Part shown: positions 15,602 to 24,154 of the stretch, piece after piece
Numbering within the stretch: position 1 is the first letter of the stretch
Layout of the letters: each line of letters opens with the position of its first letter
Assembly: GCF_009184635.1 (NCBI RefSeq)
Contig: NZ_WELI01000011.1
Coordinates: 62,001 to 126,000, forward strand
Source of the DNA: Rudanella paleaurantiibacter
GTDB lineage: Bacteria; Bacteroidota; Bacteroidia; Cytophagales; Spirosomataceae
Direction: 5' to 3'
DNA: 64,000 nucleotides
Program-made: the position numbers and the translations under genes
Notes under the pieces: generated by a model
What the model saw: only the letters and a program-made list of their open reading frames with translations
Databases searched by the model: none
Told to the model about the DNA's origin: nothing

Positions 15602-17791
15602 ATGGCTTTCCCACATTTCCGACAACTCGACATGATGGACTGCGGGCCTACCTGCCTGCGGATGATTGCGAAGTATTACGGCCGCAATTTCAGTCTCGAC
15701 TCGCTCCGTGAAAAATCCCGCATCAGCCGGGCCGGGGTATCGTTGCTGGGCATCAGCAAAGCCGCCGAATCGCTGGGCTTTCGAACGCTGGGCGGGCGGG
15801 TGAGCTTCGAAAAGCTCGAAGAAGGCGTCATGCTCCCCTGCGTGGCCCACTGGGACAAGAACCATTTTGTGGTGGTCCACAAGATCACGAAGAAAAAAGT
15901 CCACGTGGCCGACCCCGCCAAGTCGCTCATGACGTACTCGCGCGATGAGTTTCTGAACCATTGGGCGAGTACGCAGCAAAACGGGGTGAAAGAGGGTGTA
16001 GTGCTCCTGCTTGAGCCAACAACCAATTTTTACGAGCAGTCCGACGAGGTAGGCTCTACGCTGGGCATCGGTCAATTGCTCAAATACCTCATGCAGTACC
16101 GGTCGCTGCTGGTGCAGTTGCTGGTGGGCATGGTGGCCGGCAGTGTGTTGCAACTCCTGTTCCCGTTTCTGACGAAGGCCATTGTGGATGTGGGCGTGAG
16201 CAACAACGACATCCATTTTATCTACCTTGTCTTGTTCGGGCAGCTGTTTTTGTCGGTGGGCGAAACAGCCATTGAGTTCGTGCGGGGGTGGATTCTGCTC
16301 CACATCAGCGCACGGGTAAACATCTCGATTTTGTCCGATTTTCTGGTCAAGCTGCTCAAGTTGCCCCTGTCGTTTTTTGATACCAAAATGACGGGCGACA
16401 TTCTGCAACGCATCAACGATCACAAGCGCATTGAAGGGTTTTTGACCAATACCACCCTTAGCACCTTGTTTTCGTTTATTCATTTGCTGGTGTTTGGGGC
16501 TATTCTGGCGTACTATAACCTGACCATAGCGGGGGTGTTTGCCTTGGGGAGTGCTTTGTACGCGGCCTGGATTGTCTTGTTTTTGAATAAGCGTAAGCAG
16601 TTGGATTACAAACGGTTCGAAGTGTCGGCGCGGAATCAGAGCAACATTATCCAGTTTATCACGGGCGTGCACGAAATCAAACTGAGCGACTGCGGCACCC
16701 AGAAACTGTGGGAGTGGGAAAAGATTCAGGCCCGGCTATTCAAGCTGAACGTGAAGAGCCTGTCGTTGAGTCAGAATCAGCAGGTGGGGGCGTTTTTTAT
16801 CAATCAGGGAAAAAACATCTTCATCATCTTTTTGGCGGCCAAAGGCGTGGTGGAGGGCCACATTACCCTCGGCGAAATGCTGGCGATTCAGTATATCACC
16901 GGCCAGATGAACGGCCCCGTAGAGCAGCTCATTAGCTTTTTGCGGGTAGCGCAGGATGCCAAAATCAGCATCGAACGGCTCAACGACATTCACGGGATTG
17001 AGGAGGAGGAGGCCCCCTCGAAACACCTCACCAATCACCTGCCCGATCATCAGGATATTTGTTTCGACAAGGTCTCCTTCACCTATCCCGGTGCGGGTAA
17101 TGAGCCCGTTCTGCGGGAGTTGAGTCTGCGTATTCCGCAGGGCAAAACAACCGCCATTGTGGGCAGTAGCGGCAGCGGTAAAACCACGCTGATTAAGCTC
17201 TTGCTCCGCATTTACGACCCCGACTCAGGGCAGATTCGGATCGGGAGCAACCACAATCTGAAAAGTATCAGCCATCAGTTCTGGCGCTCTAAATGCGGGG
17301 TGGTGATGCAGGAGGGCTTTATTTTCTCCGACACCATCGCCAAAAACATCGCCATTGCCGACGAGCAACCCGATATAAAACGCCTGAACGAAGCCGCCCG
17401 CGTGGCCAACCTGTACGAGTTTATCGAGAACTCGCCCCTGGGCTACAACACCAAAATTGGGGCCGAGGGGAACGGCATCAGCCAGGGCCAACGACAGCGG
17501 ATTCTGATTGCACGGGCGGTCTACAAAAACCCGGATATCATCTTTTTCGACGAAGCCACGAGCGCCCTCGACGCCAACAACGAGCGGGTCATCATGGAGA
17601 ATCTGAACAAGTTTTGCCAGGGCCGCACCGTGGTGGTTGTAGCCCACAGGCTGAGTACGGTTAAACACGCCGATCAGATTATTGTGCTCGAACGTGGCCG
17701 GATTGTGGAGCAGGCCAGTCATGCCGAACTGGTGTCGCAGCGCGGCCGCTACTATGAGCTTATCAAAAACCAACTCGAACTCGGGAATTAA
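15602..17791 (+). CDS. C39 peptidase-containing ABC exporter (PCAT), copy 1
   Basis: A 729-aa exporter. The N-terminal C39 peptidase has C14 (DCGPTCL), H88 (KNHFVVVHK) and D104 (ADPAK), the full catalytic set for cutting after double glycine. Membrane helices cover about 160-440, and the ATPase domain follows with Walker A GSSGSGKTT and Walker B IIFFDEATSALD. The ABC signature reads GISQGQRQR instead of LSGGQ, a departure that the second copy does not share. It should cleave leaders such as those at 8334, 8675, 8984 and 18859 and export the cores. The next gene begins 3 bp after its stop. Confidence 0.94.
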   Translation: MAFPHFRQLDMMDCGPTCLRMIAKYYGRNFSLDSLREKSRISRAGVSLLGISKAAESLGFRTLGGRVSFEKLEEGVMLPCVAHWDKNHFVVVHKITKKKVHVADPAKSLMTYSRDEFLNHWASTQQNGVKEGVVLLLEPTTNFYEQSDEVGSTLGIGQLLKYLMQYRSLLVQLLVGMVAGSVLQLLFPFLTKAIVDVGVSNNDIHFIYLVLFGQLFLSVGETAIEFVRGWILLHISARVNISILSDFLVKLLKLPLSFFDTKMTGDILQRINDHKRIEGFLTNTTLSTLFSFIHLLVFGAILAYYNLTIAGVFALGSALYAAWIVLFLNKRKQLDYKRFEVSARNQSNIIQFITGVHEIKLSDCGTQKLWEWEKIQARLFKLNVKSLSLSQNQQVGAFFINQGKNIFIIFLAAKGVVEGHITLGEMLAIQYITGQMNGPVEQLISFLRVAQDAKISIERLNDIHGIEEEEAPSKHLTNHLPDHQDICFDKVSFTYPGAGNEPVLRELSLRIPQGKTTAIVGSSGSGKTTLIKLLLRIYDPDSGQIRIGSNHNLKSISHQFWRSKCGVVMQEGFIFSDTIAKNIAIADEQPDIKRLNEAARVANLYEFIENSPLGYNTKIGAEGNGISQGQRQRILIARAVYKNPDIIFFDEATSALDANNERVIMENLNKFCQGRTVVVVAHRLSTVKHADQIIVLERGRIVEQASHAELVSQRGRYYELIKNQLELGN

Positions 17792-17794
17792 GTC

Positions 17795-18856
17795 ATGACC
17801 ACGACACACTGCGCTACCGAAACCCTCGCCGACCTGACCGAGCGATTCCCCGAGTTTCCGTCGGCTGAGCAGGCCCCCAAACCCGTACACGACGACCGCA
17901 AACTCTGGACGCTGTTTGTGGACAAAGAGATGACAGCTCTGATGCCCGCCGACGAATACAGCCGGGCTAAGGCCGTGACTACCTACTTTTTTCGGGCTGT
18001 TGATCAGCTGAAAACCAGACAGATGGAGTCGGTCGGGGCGTTGCTGCGGCAAGGGGTCGAGGCATTGCAAACGCTCACACACCCGTACGCGCACCTCTAC
18101 GCCCGGCAGTTCCAGTTGTCGGCCGATGCGTTGTATGCCTACAAGGAAGGGCGGTACGATTTGGCCTTTGCCCAGACCGTGGAGTGCGTCGGCCTCAACG
18201 ACTATCTGGTGCGGCTGGGTTGCCCGTCTATGCTGTTCAGGAGTCTGGAACAAAACATAAACCTGTGTCTGGTCTACAGCCGACAGGGTAATGTGGCCGC
18301 TGAACGACGGATGCTCAATGGCCTGATTCGGTACCTCTTGTTGGGTGAGACAGATTCGGCCCTGTTCGGAACGGCGTTTGCCGATAGCGTGCCCCAGCTC
18401 CGGTCGGGGTACCTGGCGTTTGTGGCCGAGGGGTGTCTCAAAACCTACGTGGCAACAGCCGCCGGTATGCTGATTCGGACGGCCGGCGCCAACCCCGAAG
18501 CCGAAGCGGGTCATTTTGAGGAACTGCTGGGCAATATCGGGGAGTTTGCCGCACCGAGCCTGGAGCGGGTAGTGCTGTATAACTGGCTGTACCTGAAGCG
18601 GGTGTATTTCAGAGGTGCGTTTGATCAGTTTGCGCAGGAGGTGGCCGAATTTCTGGCCGAGCCCTACGAGCGCCGGTTCGACGTGCTAAAATTCTCACTC
18701 TGCCAGAACCTGCTGTTCGGTCTGCAATCCCGTAGTATCCGGGCCCCTCTGCTCGAAGCGCGTATTCAGACGTATATCCACACCAAACTTTCGTACAAAC
18801 CGGGTCAATCTAATTTCCTATTGCCGGGTCAAACCGGTCAGAACCAGCTCGCTTAG
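17795..18856 (+). CDS. Unknown 353-aa protein of the RiPP locus
   Basis: Not recognised. It has no signal peptide or membrane segment and looks largely alpha-helical, with Ala/Leu-rich stretches (LLRQGVEALQTLTHPYAHLYARQ) that could be TPR-like. The gene starts 3 bp after the first C39 exporter and ends 2 bp before a GG-leader peptide, so it is translationally coupled to both. Possible roles are a leader-recognition or scaffold protein, an immunity factor or a novel modifying enzyme; none is shown by the sequence. No catalytic motif was identified. Confidence 0.8.
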   Translation: MTTTHCATETLADLTERFPEFPSAEQAPKPVHDDRKLWTLFVDKEMTALMPADEYSRAKAVTTYFFRAVDQLKTRQMESVGALLRQGVEALQTLTHPYAHLYARQFQLSADALYAYKEGRYDLAFAQTVECVGLNDYLVRLGCPSMLFRSLEQNINLCLVYSRQGNVAAERRMLNGLIRYLLLGETDSALFGTAFADSVPQLRSGYLAFVAEGCLKTYVATAAGMLIRTAGANPEAEAGHFEELLGNIGEFAAPSLERVVLYNWLYLKRVYFRGAFDQFAQEVAEFLAEPYERRFDVLKFSLCQNLLFGLQSRSIRAPLLEARIQTYIHTKLSYKPGQSNFLLPGQTGQNQLA

Positions 18857-18858
18857 CC

Positions 18859-19053
18859 ATGTACCTTGATGCACTTCGCCAACAGTTGACCGCGCCCCGT
18901 GGGGCCGACCAACCCGACGCCATCGACCTGCTCGATGAAGCGGCCCTGCAACAGATTCGCGGGGGCGACAAAGAGTTTACACCCATGGGACCCGAAGCCG
19001 AATCGCTCCACGAGCTCTGGCAAATGCCCCGGTTTTTGGTGCAACTGGGGTAA
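18859..19053 (+). CDS. GG-leader peptide coupled to the 353-aa protein, RiPP precursor-like
   Basis: A 64-aa peptide with a leader-like segment LLDEAALQQIRGG (GG at 35-36) and a 28-residue Cys-free C-terminus (DKEFTPMGPEAESLHELWQ...). The architecture matches the 70-aa peptide at 8984, including the LLDxxxLxxIxGG pattern. It starts 2 bp after the 353-aa gene. It is probably cut by the C39 exporters; whether it is modified is unknown. The core contains W and F, which could suit the downstream radical SAM enzyme, but the 59-aa ORF next to that enzyme is the closer candidate. Confidence 0.75.
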   Translation: MYLDALRQQLTAPRGADQPDAIDLLDEAALQQIRGGDKEFTPMGPEAESLHELWQMPRFLVQLG

Positions 19054-19128
19054 TGAGTGAATGAGCGATTGAGTGAATGGCCGAGGGCAAGTGTCCGGGC
19101 TTCGCCCGCTCAATCGTACTCTCATTAA

Positions 19129-19334
19129 ACCCCACCCCCAGCCCCTCCCCGTTAGGGAGGGGGGAGTCACCTGAGTGAAGAACCTTTTTCCAATCAGGGA
19201 GGGGGAGTTAATCCCAGCCACTCCTCGTCAGAGACGGGAAAGTTCCCGGCGTCAAGAGCCATTCACTGAAGGGTGAGGGGGAGTGTCGGCGTTAAAAGTC
19301 CCCTCCCTAACGGGGAGGGGGTTGGGGGTGGGGT
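19129..19334. repeat. Inverted repeat of an intergenic GC-rich family, 34-35 bp arms
   Basis: Arm 19129-19162 (ACCCCACCCCCAGCCCC... ending GTTAGGGAGGGG) is almost the reverse complement of 19300-19334. The 137 bp between them hold further GGGGAGT-type fragments and no gene. This whole 339-bp gap separates the 64-aa peptide from the 59-aa peptide. Repeats of this text are common between genes in Bacteroidota genomes, as far as I recall. Confidence 0.8.
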
Positions 19335-19392
19335 CGACGACCCTAAACCACTTCAAATACAAGGTGCCATGTAATTCAATCACTCATTAGCT

Positions 19393-19572
19393 ATGCCCAA
19401 AAAGAAGCCGTTTTTTCTGAAACCTAAAGACGACGAGACGCGTAAAAAGACGCTCGACAGTCTTAAAGAGGCCGGTATCGACATGACCACCGACAAAATT
19501 TTTGGCGGCTGGAAAGAGTCCGGTAAGCTCCGTATCGACGATACCGACCCGCTGAGCACAGCCTCCCGTTAA
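19393..19572 (+). CDS. 59-aa peptide directly upstream of the radical SAM maturase, candidate precursor
   Basis: ATG 19393 to TAA 19572 encodes a basic N-terminus (MPKKKPFFLKPKDDETRKKT), a helical LDSLKEAGIDM stretch and the C-terminal IFGGWKESGKLRIDD segment, then TDPLSTASR. The stop lies 13 bp before the radical SAM gene, so the pair is almost certainly co-transcribed. No GG site and no Cys. FxsB/GrrM-type radical SAM/SPASM enzymes usually have a small precursor next door and cross-link aromatic side chains; F and W in the FGGW segment are the obvious candidates. It could instead be a leader-binding helper. Confidence 0.7.
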   Translation: MPKKKPFFLKPKDDETRKKTLDSLKEAGIDMTTDKIFGGWKESGKLRIDDTDPLSTASR

Positions 19573-19585
19573 CCCATTGTTTGCC

Positions 19586-20818
19586 ATGAAACCAACCGAC
19601 GCCCCCGTGCCCGCGCCTACCTTTTGCCAGACGGCCATTCTGAAAGTGGCCAGTTTGTGTAATCTGAACTGTAGCTATTGCTACATGTACAATCTGGGCG
19701 ATACCACCTACCGGCGTCAACCTAAATTCATGGCTGACGATACCGTTGCCTGGCTCTTGCAACGGGTGCAGACCCACTGCCAACAGCACGGCTTGCGGCA
19801 GTTTCGGTTTATCTTTCACGGGGGGGAACCCCTGCTGGCCCCGCCCCAGTTTTATGAACGCTTTGTGGCGCAGGCCCGGCTTCAACTGACTGGGGTGAGG
19901 GTGTATTTCTCCGTACAATCCAACGGAACGTTGCTGACCGATGCCTGGTGTGAATTGCTCGGTCGGTTGCGTATCGACCTGAGCATCAGTGTCGACGGGA
20001 CCCCCGATGCTCACGATCAGTTTCGGCGCGACCATCAGGGCCGGGGCTCGTACGAAGCCGTTCGGCGGGGAATTGAGCTGGCCCGGCGGTCGGCTCACCT
20101 GCTGGCCCCGCCCGCCCTGATGAGCGTGATCAACGTGCAGGCCGATCCGGTGGCGGTGTACGAGCACCTCGCCGATCTGGGAATGCCATATCTCGACTTT
20201 GCCCTGCCCGACGCCCACCACGGCCTGTTACCCACTGGTTTACACCATTGGCGCGATATGGACCGGGCCCCGTTTGCCGATTGGCTTATCCGACTGTTTG
20301 ACCGGTGGATGGATGACCGGCCTGTGCGCGTCTCGATCCGGCTCTTTGACCAGATTATGGGATTGGTACTGGGCATCGACAACGGGTTTGAGTACTTCGG
20401 GGGGCGGCACAACGAGTTTCTGATTATCGAAACCGATGGCTCCATTGAACCTGTGGGTACGCTCAAAGCCTGTGGGGATGGCTTTACCAAAGTGGGGGCC
20501 AATGTGCGCACCCACGACTTCGACGAGGCTTTGGCCGTGCCTCTGATTCAGCTGTACCACCTGAGTCACCATCAGCTTGCGGCCGCGTGCCGGGCCTGCC
20601 GGGTGGTGGAGGTATGCGGAGGTGGATTTTTGCCGCATCGGTACAGCCCGGAACGGGGTTTCGACAACCCCTCGGTGTACTGCCACGACCTTCAGCGGCT
20701 TATTGTCCACATTCAGAACCGGCTGCTCGACGCCCTGCCTGCACCCGCCCGTCGGGCTACGGGCTTGCGTCGGTTGCGGTTCGAAAGCCTCTATCCGCAG
20801 CGCCCGGTTTTACACTAA
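19586..20818 (+). CDS. Radical SAM/SPASM peptide maturase (FxsB/GrrM-like)
   Basis: A 410-aa enzyme. The radical SAM cluster is C25-x3-C29-x2-C32 (LCNLNCSYCYMY), followed by FHGGEPLL and a SPASM-type C-terminus with C335, C338, C344 and C366 (ACRACRVVEVCGGG). The text after the cluster (GDTTYRRQPKFM) recalls FxsB-type cyclophane-forming maturases. ATG 19586 was chosen over the TTG at 19577. It lies 13 bp after the 59-aa peptide and 12 bp before the second C39 exporter. These enzymes abstract hydrogen from a side chain to form C-C or C-O cross-links; the exact chemistry cannot be read from the sequence. Confidence 0.88.
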   Translation: MKPTDAPVPAPTFCQTAILKVASLCNLNCSYCYMYNLGDTTYRRQPKFMADDTVAWLLQRVQTHCQQHGLRQFRFIFHGGEPLLAPPQFYERFVAQARLQLTGVRVYFSVQSNGTLLTDAWCELLGRLRIDLSISVDGTPDAHDQFRRDHQGRGSYEAVRRGIELARRSAHLLAPPALMSVINVQADPVAVYEHLADLGMPYLDFALPDAHHGLLPTGLHHWRDMDRAPFADWLIRLFDRWMDDRPVRVSIRLFDQIMGLVLGIDNGFEYFGGRHNEFLIIETDGSIEPVGTLKACGDGFTKVGANVRTHDFDEALAVPLIQLYHLSHHQLAAACRACRVVEVCGGGFLPHRYSPERGFDNPSVYCHDLQRLIVHIQNRLLDALPAPARRATGLRRLRFESLYPQRPVLH

Positions 20819-20830
20819 CTCACTCGACGT

Positions 20831-23122
20831 ATGGCCTTTACCTTCCACCGACAACTCGACTTTATGGACTGTGGCCCCACCTGCCTCAAAATGGTGGCGG
20901 GGTACTACGGCCGCGACTACTCGCTCGACTACCTGCGGGCCAACGCGCACATCACCAAACAGGGGGTGAGCCTGATGGACCTGAACGAGGCCGCCGAAAA
21001 AATCGGGTTCAAAACGCTGCCCGTGCGGCTGTCAGTCGATCAGTTGCTCGACAACGCGCCCTTGCCCTGCATTTTGCACTGGAACAGCGAGCATTTTGTG
21101 GTGTTGCACAAGGTGTCGCCCGCCCGATGGGGCCGCAAAGAGGCCCGGTTTGTGGTGGCCGACCCGGCCCACGACATGGTTTCGATTGATCGTGAAACGT
21201 TTATGCACGGCTGGTGCGGGGCCGAGGGGAAAGGGATTGCGCTCCTGCTCGAACCCACGCCTGCTTTTTACGAGCAGAGCGCCCCGGCCGACGCCCAACC
21301 CCGCGACCTGCGGTTTCTGTATCAGTACCTCCGGCCTTACAAGCGGTACATCATTCAGATTCTGTTCGGGATGCTGTTTTCGAGTGTGCTGGCGCTCATT
21401 ATGCCGTTTCTGACGCAGGGGCTGGTCGATTATGGCATTCAGCGGCAGGATTTTCGGTTTATTCACCTTGTGCTGTTTTCCCAGTTGATTCTGTTTTTGG
21501 GCAGTATCAGCGTCGACCTGATTCGTAACTGGATTCTGCTCCACGTGAATACGCGGGTGAGCGTGTCGATTATCTCTAACTTTCTGGTAAAGCTGATGAA
21601 GTTGCCCATTCAGTTTTACGACTCCAAAAACATCGGCGACATCTCGCAGCGCATCAGCGATCACCACCGCATTGAAAGCTTTCTGACTGGGTCCACACTC
21701 CAAATGCTTTTTTCGCTCGTTAATCTGGTGGTGTTTTCGGTCGTGCTGGGGATGCACAGCTTGCCTATTTTGGGGTTGTTTTCGCTCGGTAGCGGGCTTA
21801 CTCTCGGCTGGACGTTACTGTTTTTGCGCCGACGTAAAAATCTGGATTACAAGCGGTTTCAGCGTTTGCGGGAACACCAGAACAGCATCTACGAGATTAT
21901 TACGGGCATGTACGAGATAAAGCTCAATCACTGCGAACGCCGACGGCGGTGGGATTGGGAGCGGATTCAGGCTAAGCTGTTCAAAATCAATATTGAGAGC
22001 CTGGCGCTGGAGCAGTATCAGGAGGTGGGGGCTACGTTTCTGACCCAGCTTAAGAATATTCTGGTGTCGTACATGGCGGCTATTGCCGTGATGGAGCATG
22101 AGTTTTCGTTGGGGGTGATGCTCAGTATCTCGTACATTGTGGGGCAGATGAACGAGCCCATTGCGCAACTGTCGCGGTTTTTGCGCAACCTGCAGGACGC
22201 CCGCGTGAGCATCGAACGGCTCGGCGAAATTCATAACCGCCCCGACGAAGATGAGGACGAAGACGAGCGGGCAACGGCCCCGGCGAACGAGCCCGATGGC
22301 GTTTCGCTCGAATCATTTTACGAGTCGCAGCGGCTGAACACCTTGCTACAGGCCAACGCCCGCCGGACAAACACCACGGAGGGGATTCGGTTGCGCGGGG
22401 TCACGTTTCGGTACGGGGGGCAGCGCAATACCCCCGTGCTTCGGGACGTAGACCTGACCATTCCGAAGGGTAAAGTAACGGCCATTGTGGGCGCGAGTGG
22501 CAGCGGCAAAACCACCCTGCTCAAACTGCTACTGAAGTTTTACGCGCTGAACGAAGGCGACATCACGGTGGAAGGGCGCGACCTGAAACAGTACCCCGCC
22601 CGCGAATGGCGCCGACGCTGCGGCACTGTGATGCAGGAGGGCTATATTTTTTCGGACACCATTGCCCGCAACATTGCCGTAGACGGCGAACCGATCGACG
22701 AAGCCCGGTTCCGGTACGCCATTCGGGTGGCTAATCTGGACGATTTTGTGCAGCGGCTACCGCTCGGTTTTGCTACGCGCATTGGCAACACGGGCGCGGG
22801 TCTGAGCGGGGGGCAGAAACAGCGTATTTTCATTGCGCGCGCGGTGTACAAAAACCCCGACTACCTGTTTTTCGACGAAGCCACGAGCGCCCTCGACGCC
22901 AACAATGAGCGCACTGTGATGGATAATCTGCAAACGTTTTTCAAAGACCGCACCGTGTTGGTGATTGCCCACCGACTCAGCACCGTGATGAATGCCGATC
23001 AGATTGTGGTGCTCGACAAGGGCGAGGTGGTGGAAGTTGGCACACACCACGAACTGACCGTGATGGGACGCGGGCATTATTACGAACTGGTCAAAAATCA
23101 GCTGCAACTCGAAACCCTGTAA
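20831..23122 (+). CDS. C39 peptidase-containing ABC exporter (PCAT), copy 2
   Basis: A 763-aa paralogue of the exporter at 15602. C39 residues are C14 (DCGPTCL), H88 (SEHFVVLHK) and D111 (ADPAH). Walker A is GASGSGKTT, the signature is canonical LSGGQKQR and Walker B is YLFFDEATSALD. A ~45-residue insertion rich in Asp/Glu (about 475-520) separates the membrane domain from the ATPase. It starts 12 bp after the radical SAM gene and ends 3 bp before its HlyD adaptor, suggesting dedication to the radical SAM product, while copy 1 would serve the lanthipeptides. Substrate assignment is inference. Confidence 0.94.
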   Translation: MAFTFHRQLDFMDCGPTCLKMVAGYYGRDYSLDYLRANAHITKQGVSLMDLNEAAEKIGFKTLPVRLSVDQLLDNAPLPCILHWNSEHFVVLHKVSPARWGRKEARFVVADPAHDMVSIDRETFMHGWCGAEGKGIALLLEPTPAFYEQSAPADAQPRDLRFLYQYLRPYKRYIIQILFGMLFSSVLALIMPFLTQGLVDYGIQRQDFRFIHLVLFSQLILFLGSISVDLIRNWILLHVNTRVSVSIISNFLVKLMKLPIQFYDSKNIGDISQRISDHHRIESFLTGSTLQMLFSLVNLVVFSVVLGMHSLPILGLFSLGSGLTLGWTLLFLRRRKNLDYKRFQRLREHQNSIYEIITGMYEIKLNHCERRRRWDWERIQAKLFKINIESLALEQYQEVGATFLTQLKNILVSYMAAIAVMEHEFSLGVMLSISYIVGQMNEPIAQLSRFLRNLQDARVSIERLGEIHNRPDEDEDEDERATAPANEPDGVSLESFYESQRLNTLLQANARRTNTTEGIRLRGVTFRYGGQRNTPVLRDVDLTIPKGKVTAIVGASGSGKTTLLKLLLKFYALNEGDITVEGRDLKQYPAREWRRRCGTVMQEGYIFSDTIARNIAVDGEPIDEARFRYAIRVANLDDFVQRLPLGFATRIGNTGAGLSGGQKQRIFIARAVYKNPDYLFFDEATSALDANNERTVMDNLQTFFKDRTVLVIAHRLSTVMNADQIVVLDKGEVVEVGTHHELTVMGRGHYYELVKNQLQLETL

Positions 23123-23125
23123 CCT

Positions 23126-23830
23126 ATGGCGACTATTCCGAACGACAGCAGCCTCGACATGCAGGAGATTATTGGCCACGTGCCGCCCTGGATTGTGCGG
23201 TGGGGTATCTCACTACTCATTATTTTGTTTGGGGTGAGTGTGGGGTGTGCCCACCTGATTTCGTTTCCTGAGATTCTGACGGTGCGGGTCATGATTACGG
23301 CCTCCGAACAGCCCTCGTACACCAGCTGGTACAGCGCGGGCAACCTCATTTACCGCACCCCCGTGCGTGAGGGCCAAACCGTGCAGAAAGGCGATACCGT
23401 GCTGATTGAAGAAGATATTGAAACCGGCAAGGTGAGCTATACCCTCGCGCCCATTGGCGGCCGGGTGCTCATTACCAAGGGGTTTGAAAACAACCCGAAG
23501 AAAAACACGGTGATTATCCACCCGACTATATCGGAGTACAAAACCTACGTGAACATTCCCCCTCGGGGCGACGGTCAGGTGGCTGTGGGGCAGCGGGTGC
23601 TCGTGCACCTTGACAGCTACCCCAGTTATAAATTTGGGGCGCTCGAAGGGGTTATCACCTCGATCTCGCCCACCATTCTGAACAACCACCGGCAGGCTAC
23701 GGTGCGCCTGCTCAACGGCCTCCACACCGACCGCAACGACACCATCCCGGTGCAGTATCACCTGGTGGGCAATGCCAACATCTACCTCGACGACCGCAGC
23801 CTGTTGCAACGGCTGTTTCAGAGTCACTAA
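23126..23830 (+). CDS. Short HlyD-type membrane fusion protein, copy 2
   Basis: A 234-aa adaptor beginning 3 bp after the C39 exporter. It has N-terminal LDMQEIIGHVPPWIVRWG, one membrane helix at about 27-46, a lipoyl-like segment (TPVREGQTVQKGDTVLI) and a C-terminal beta domain (VAVGQRVLVHLDSYPSYKFG). As in the first adaptor at 3480, the helical hairpin that normally reaches toward an outer-membrane channel is missing. It is the last gene of the plus-strand arm. No TolC-type channel is encoded in the window. Confidence 0.87.
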   Translation: MATIPNDSSLDMQEIIGHVPPWIVRWGISLLIILFGVSVGCAHLISFPEILTVRVMITASEQPSYTSWYSAGNLIYRTPVREGQTVQKGDTVLIEEDIETGKVSYTLAPIGGRVLITKGFENNPKKNTVIIHPTISEYKTYVNIPPRGDGQVAVGQRVLVHLDSYPSYKFGALEGVITSISPTILNNHRQATVRLLNGLHTDRNDTIPVQYHLVGNANIYLDDRSLLQRLFQSH

Positions 23831-23849
23831 CCGGCCTCTTTCTCTGCGA

Positions 23850-23904
23850 TTGCCGAACCGGGCCAAGCCGCGGAAACACGGGTTCGATTCCCGTATCGGT
23901 CACA
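23850..23904 (+). pseudogene. tRNA 3'-end-like fragment at the end of the RiPP locus
   Basis: A perfect T arm is present: stem ACGGG (23878-23882), loop TTCGATT, stem CCCGT (23890-23894), followed by ATCGGTC and A as a 3' acceptor half. No matching 5' acceptor (GACCGAT) and no D arm were found upstream, where the HlyD gene ends at 23830. It therefore looks like a tRNA remnant or an integration-site duplicate rather than a functional gene. Confidence 0.5.
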
Positions 23905-24032
23905 ACCCCGTTGCGGGCCTTCGAGCCCCCGACATCCCCACTTCTATATATCCCAACTAAGCCCCGAAACGTAAAACGTATATAGGTATACGTTAGTATT
24001 TTTTGGGTGGAGTTACCCCGGTTAGAAACGAT

Positions 24033-24095
24033 AATGTCTCTCGGTTAAAGATGTCATCTCGTTTGGAGAGATGACATCTTTAACCGAGAGACATT
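24033..24095. repeat. Perfect 28-bp palindrome (hairpin)
   Basis: Arms 24033-24060 and 24068-24095 are perfectly complementary over 28 bases with a 7-base loop (GTTTGGA). The inner part GATGTCATCTC/GAGATGACATC with the same loop recurs at 37065-37099, and a loop-less shortened form occurs near 37203-37218. It behaves like an interspersed palindromic element. Confidence 0.85.
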
Positions 24096-24154
24096 GCTTA
24101 CCGGAAGTCGTTCTCTAATCAAACCCGGCACGATGCGAATATCATCTGGTTTGG

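Noticed and set aside
15542-16672. A 376-aa antisense ORF over the first C39 exporter
   Set aside because: It lies opposite a gene with a full set of conserved motifs and has no family features; it is a GC-rich shadow frame.
17225-18514. A 429-aa antisense ORF spanning the exporter end and the 353-aa gene
   Set aside because: It crosses a gene boundary on the other strand and its composition is that of a shadow frame.
19129-19334. Insertion-sequence terminal inverted repeats
   Set aside because: Only 137 bp lie between the arms, with no transposase; it fits an interspersed intergenic repeat.
23850-23904. A complete functional tRNA gene
   Set aside because: Only the T arm and 3' acceptor half are present; no 5' acceptor or D arm could be paired.
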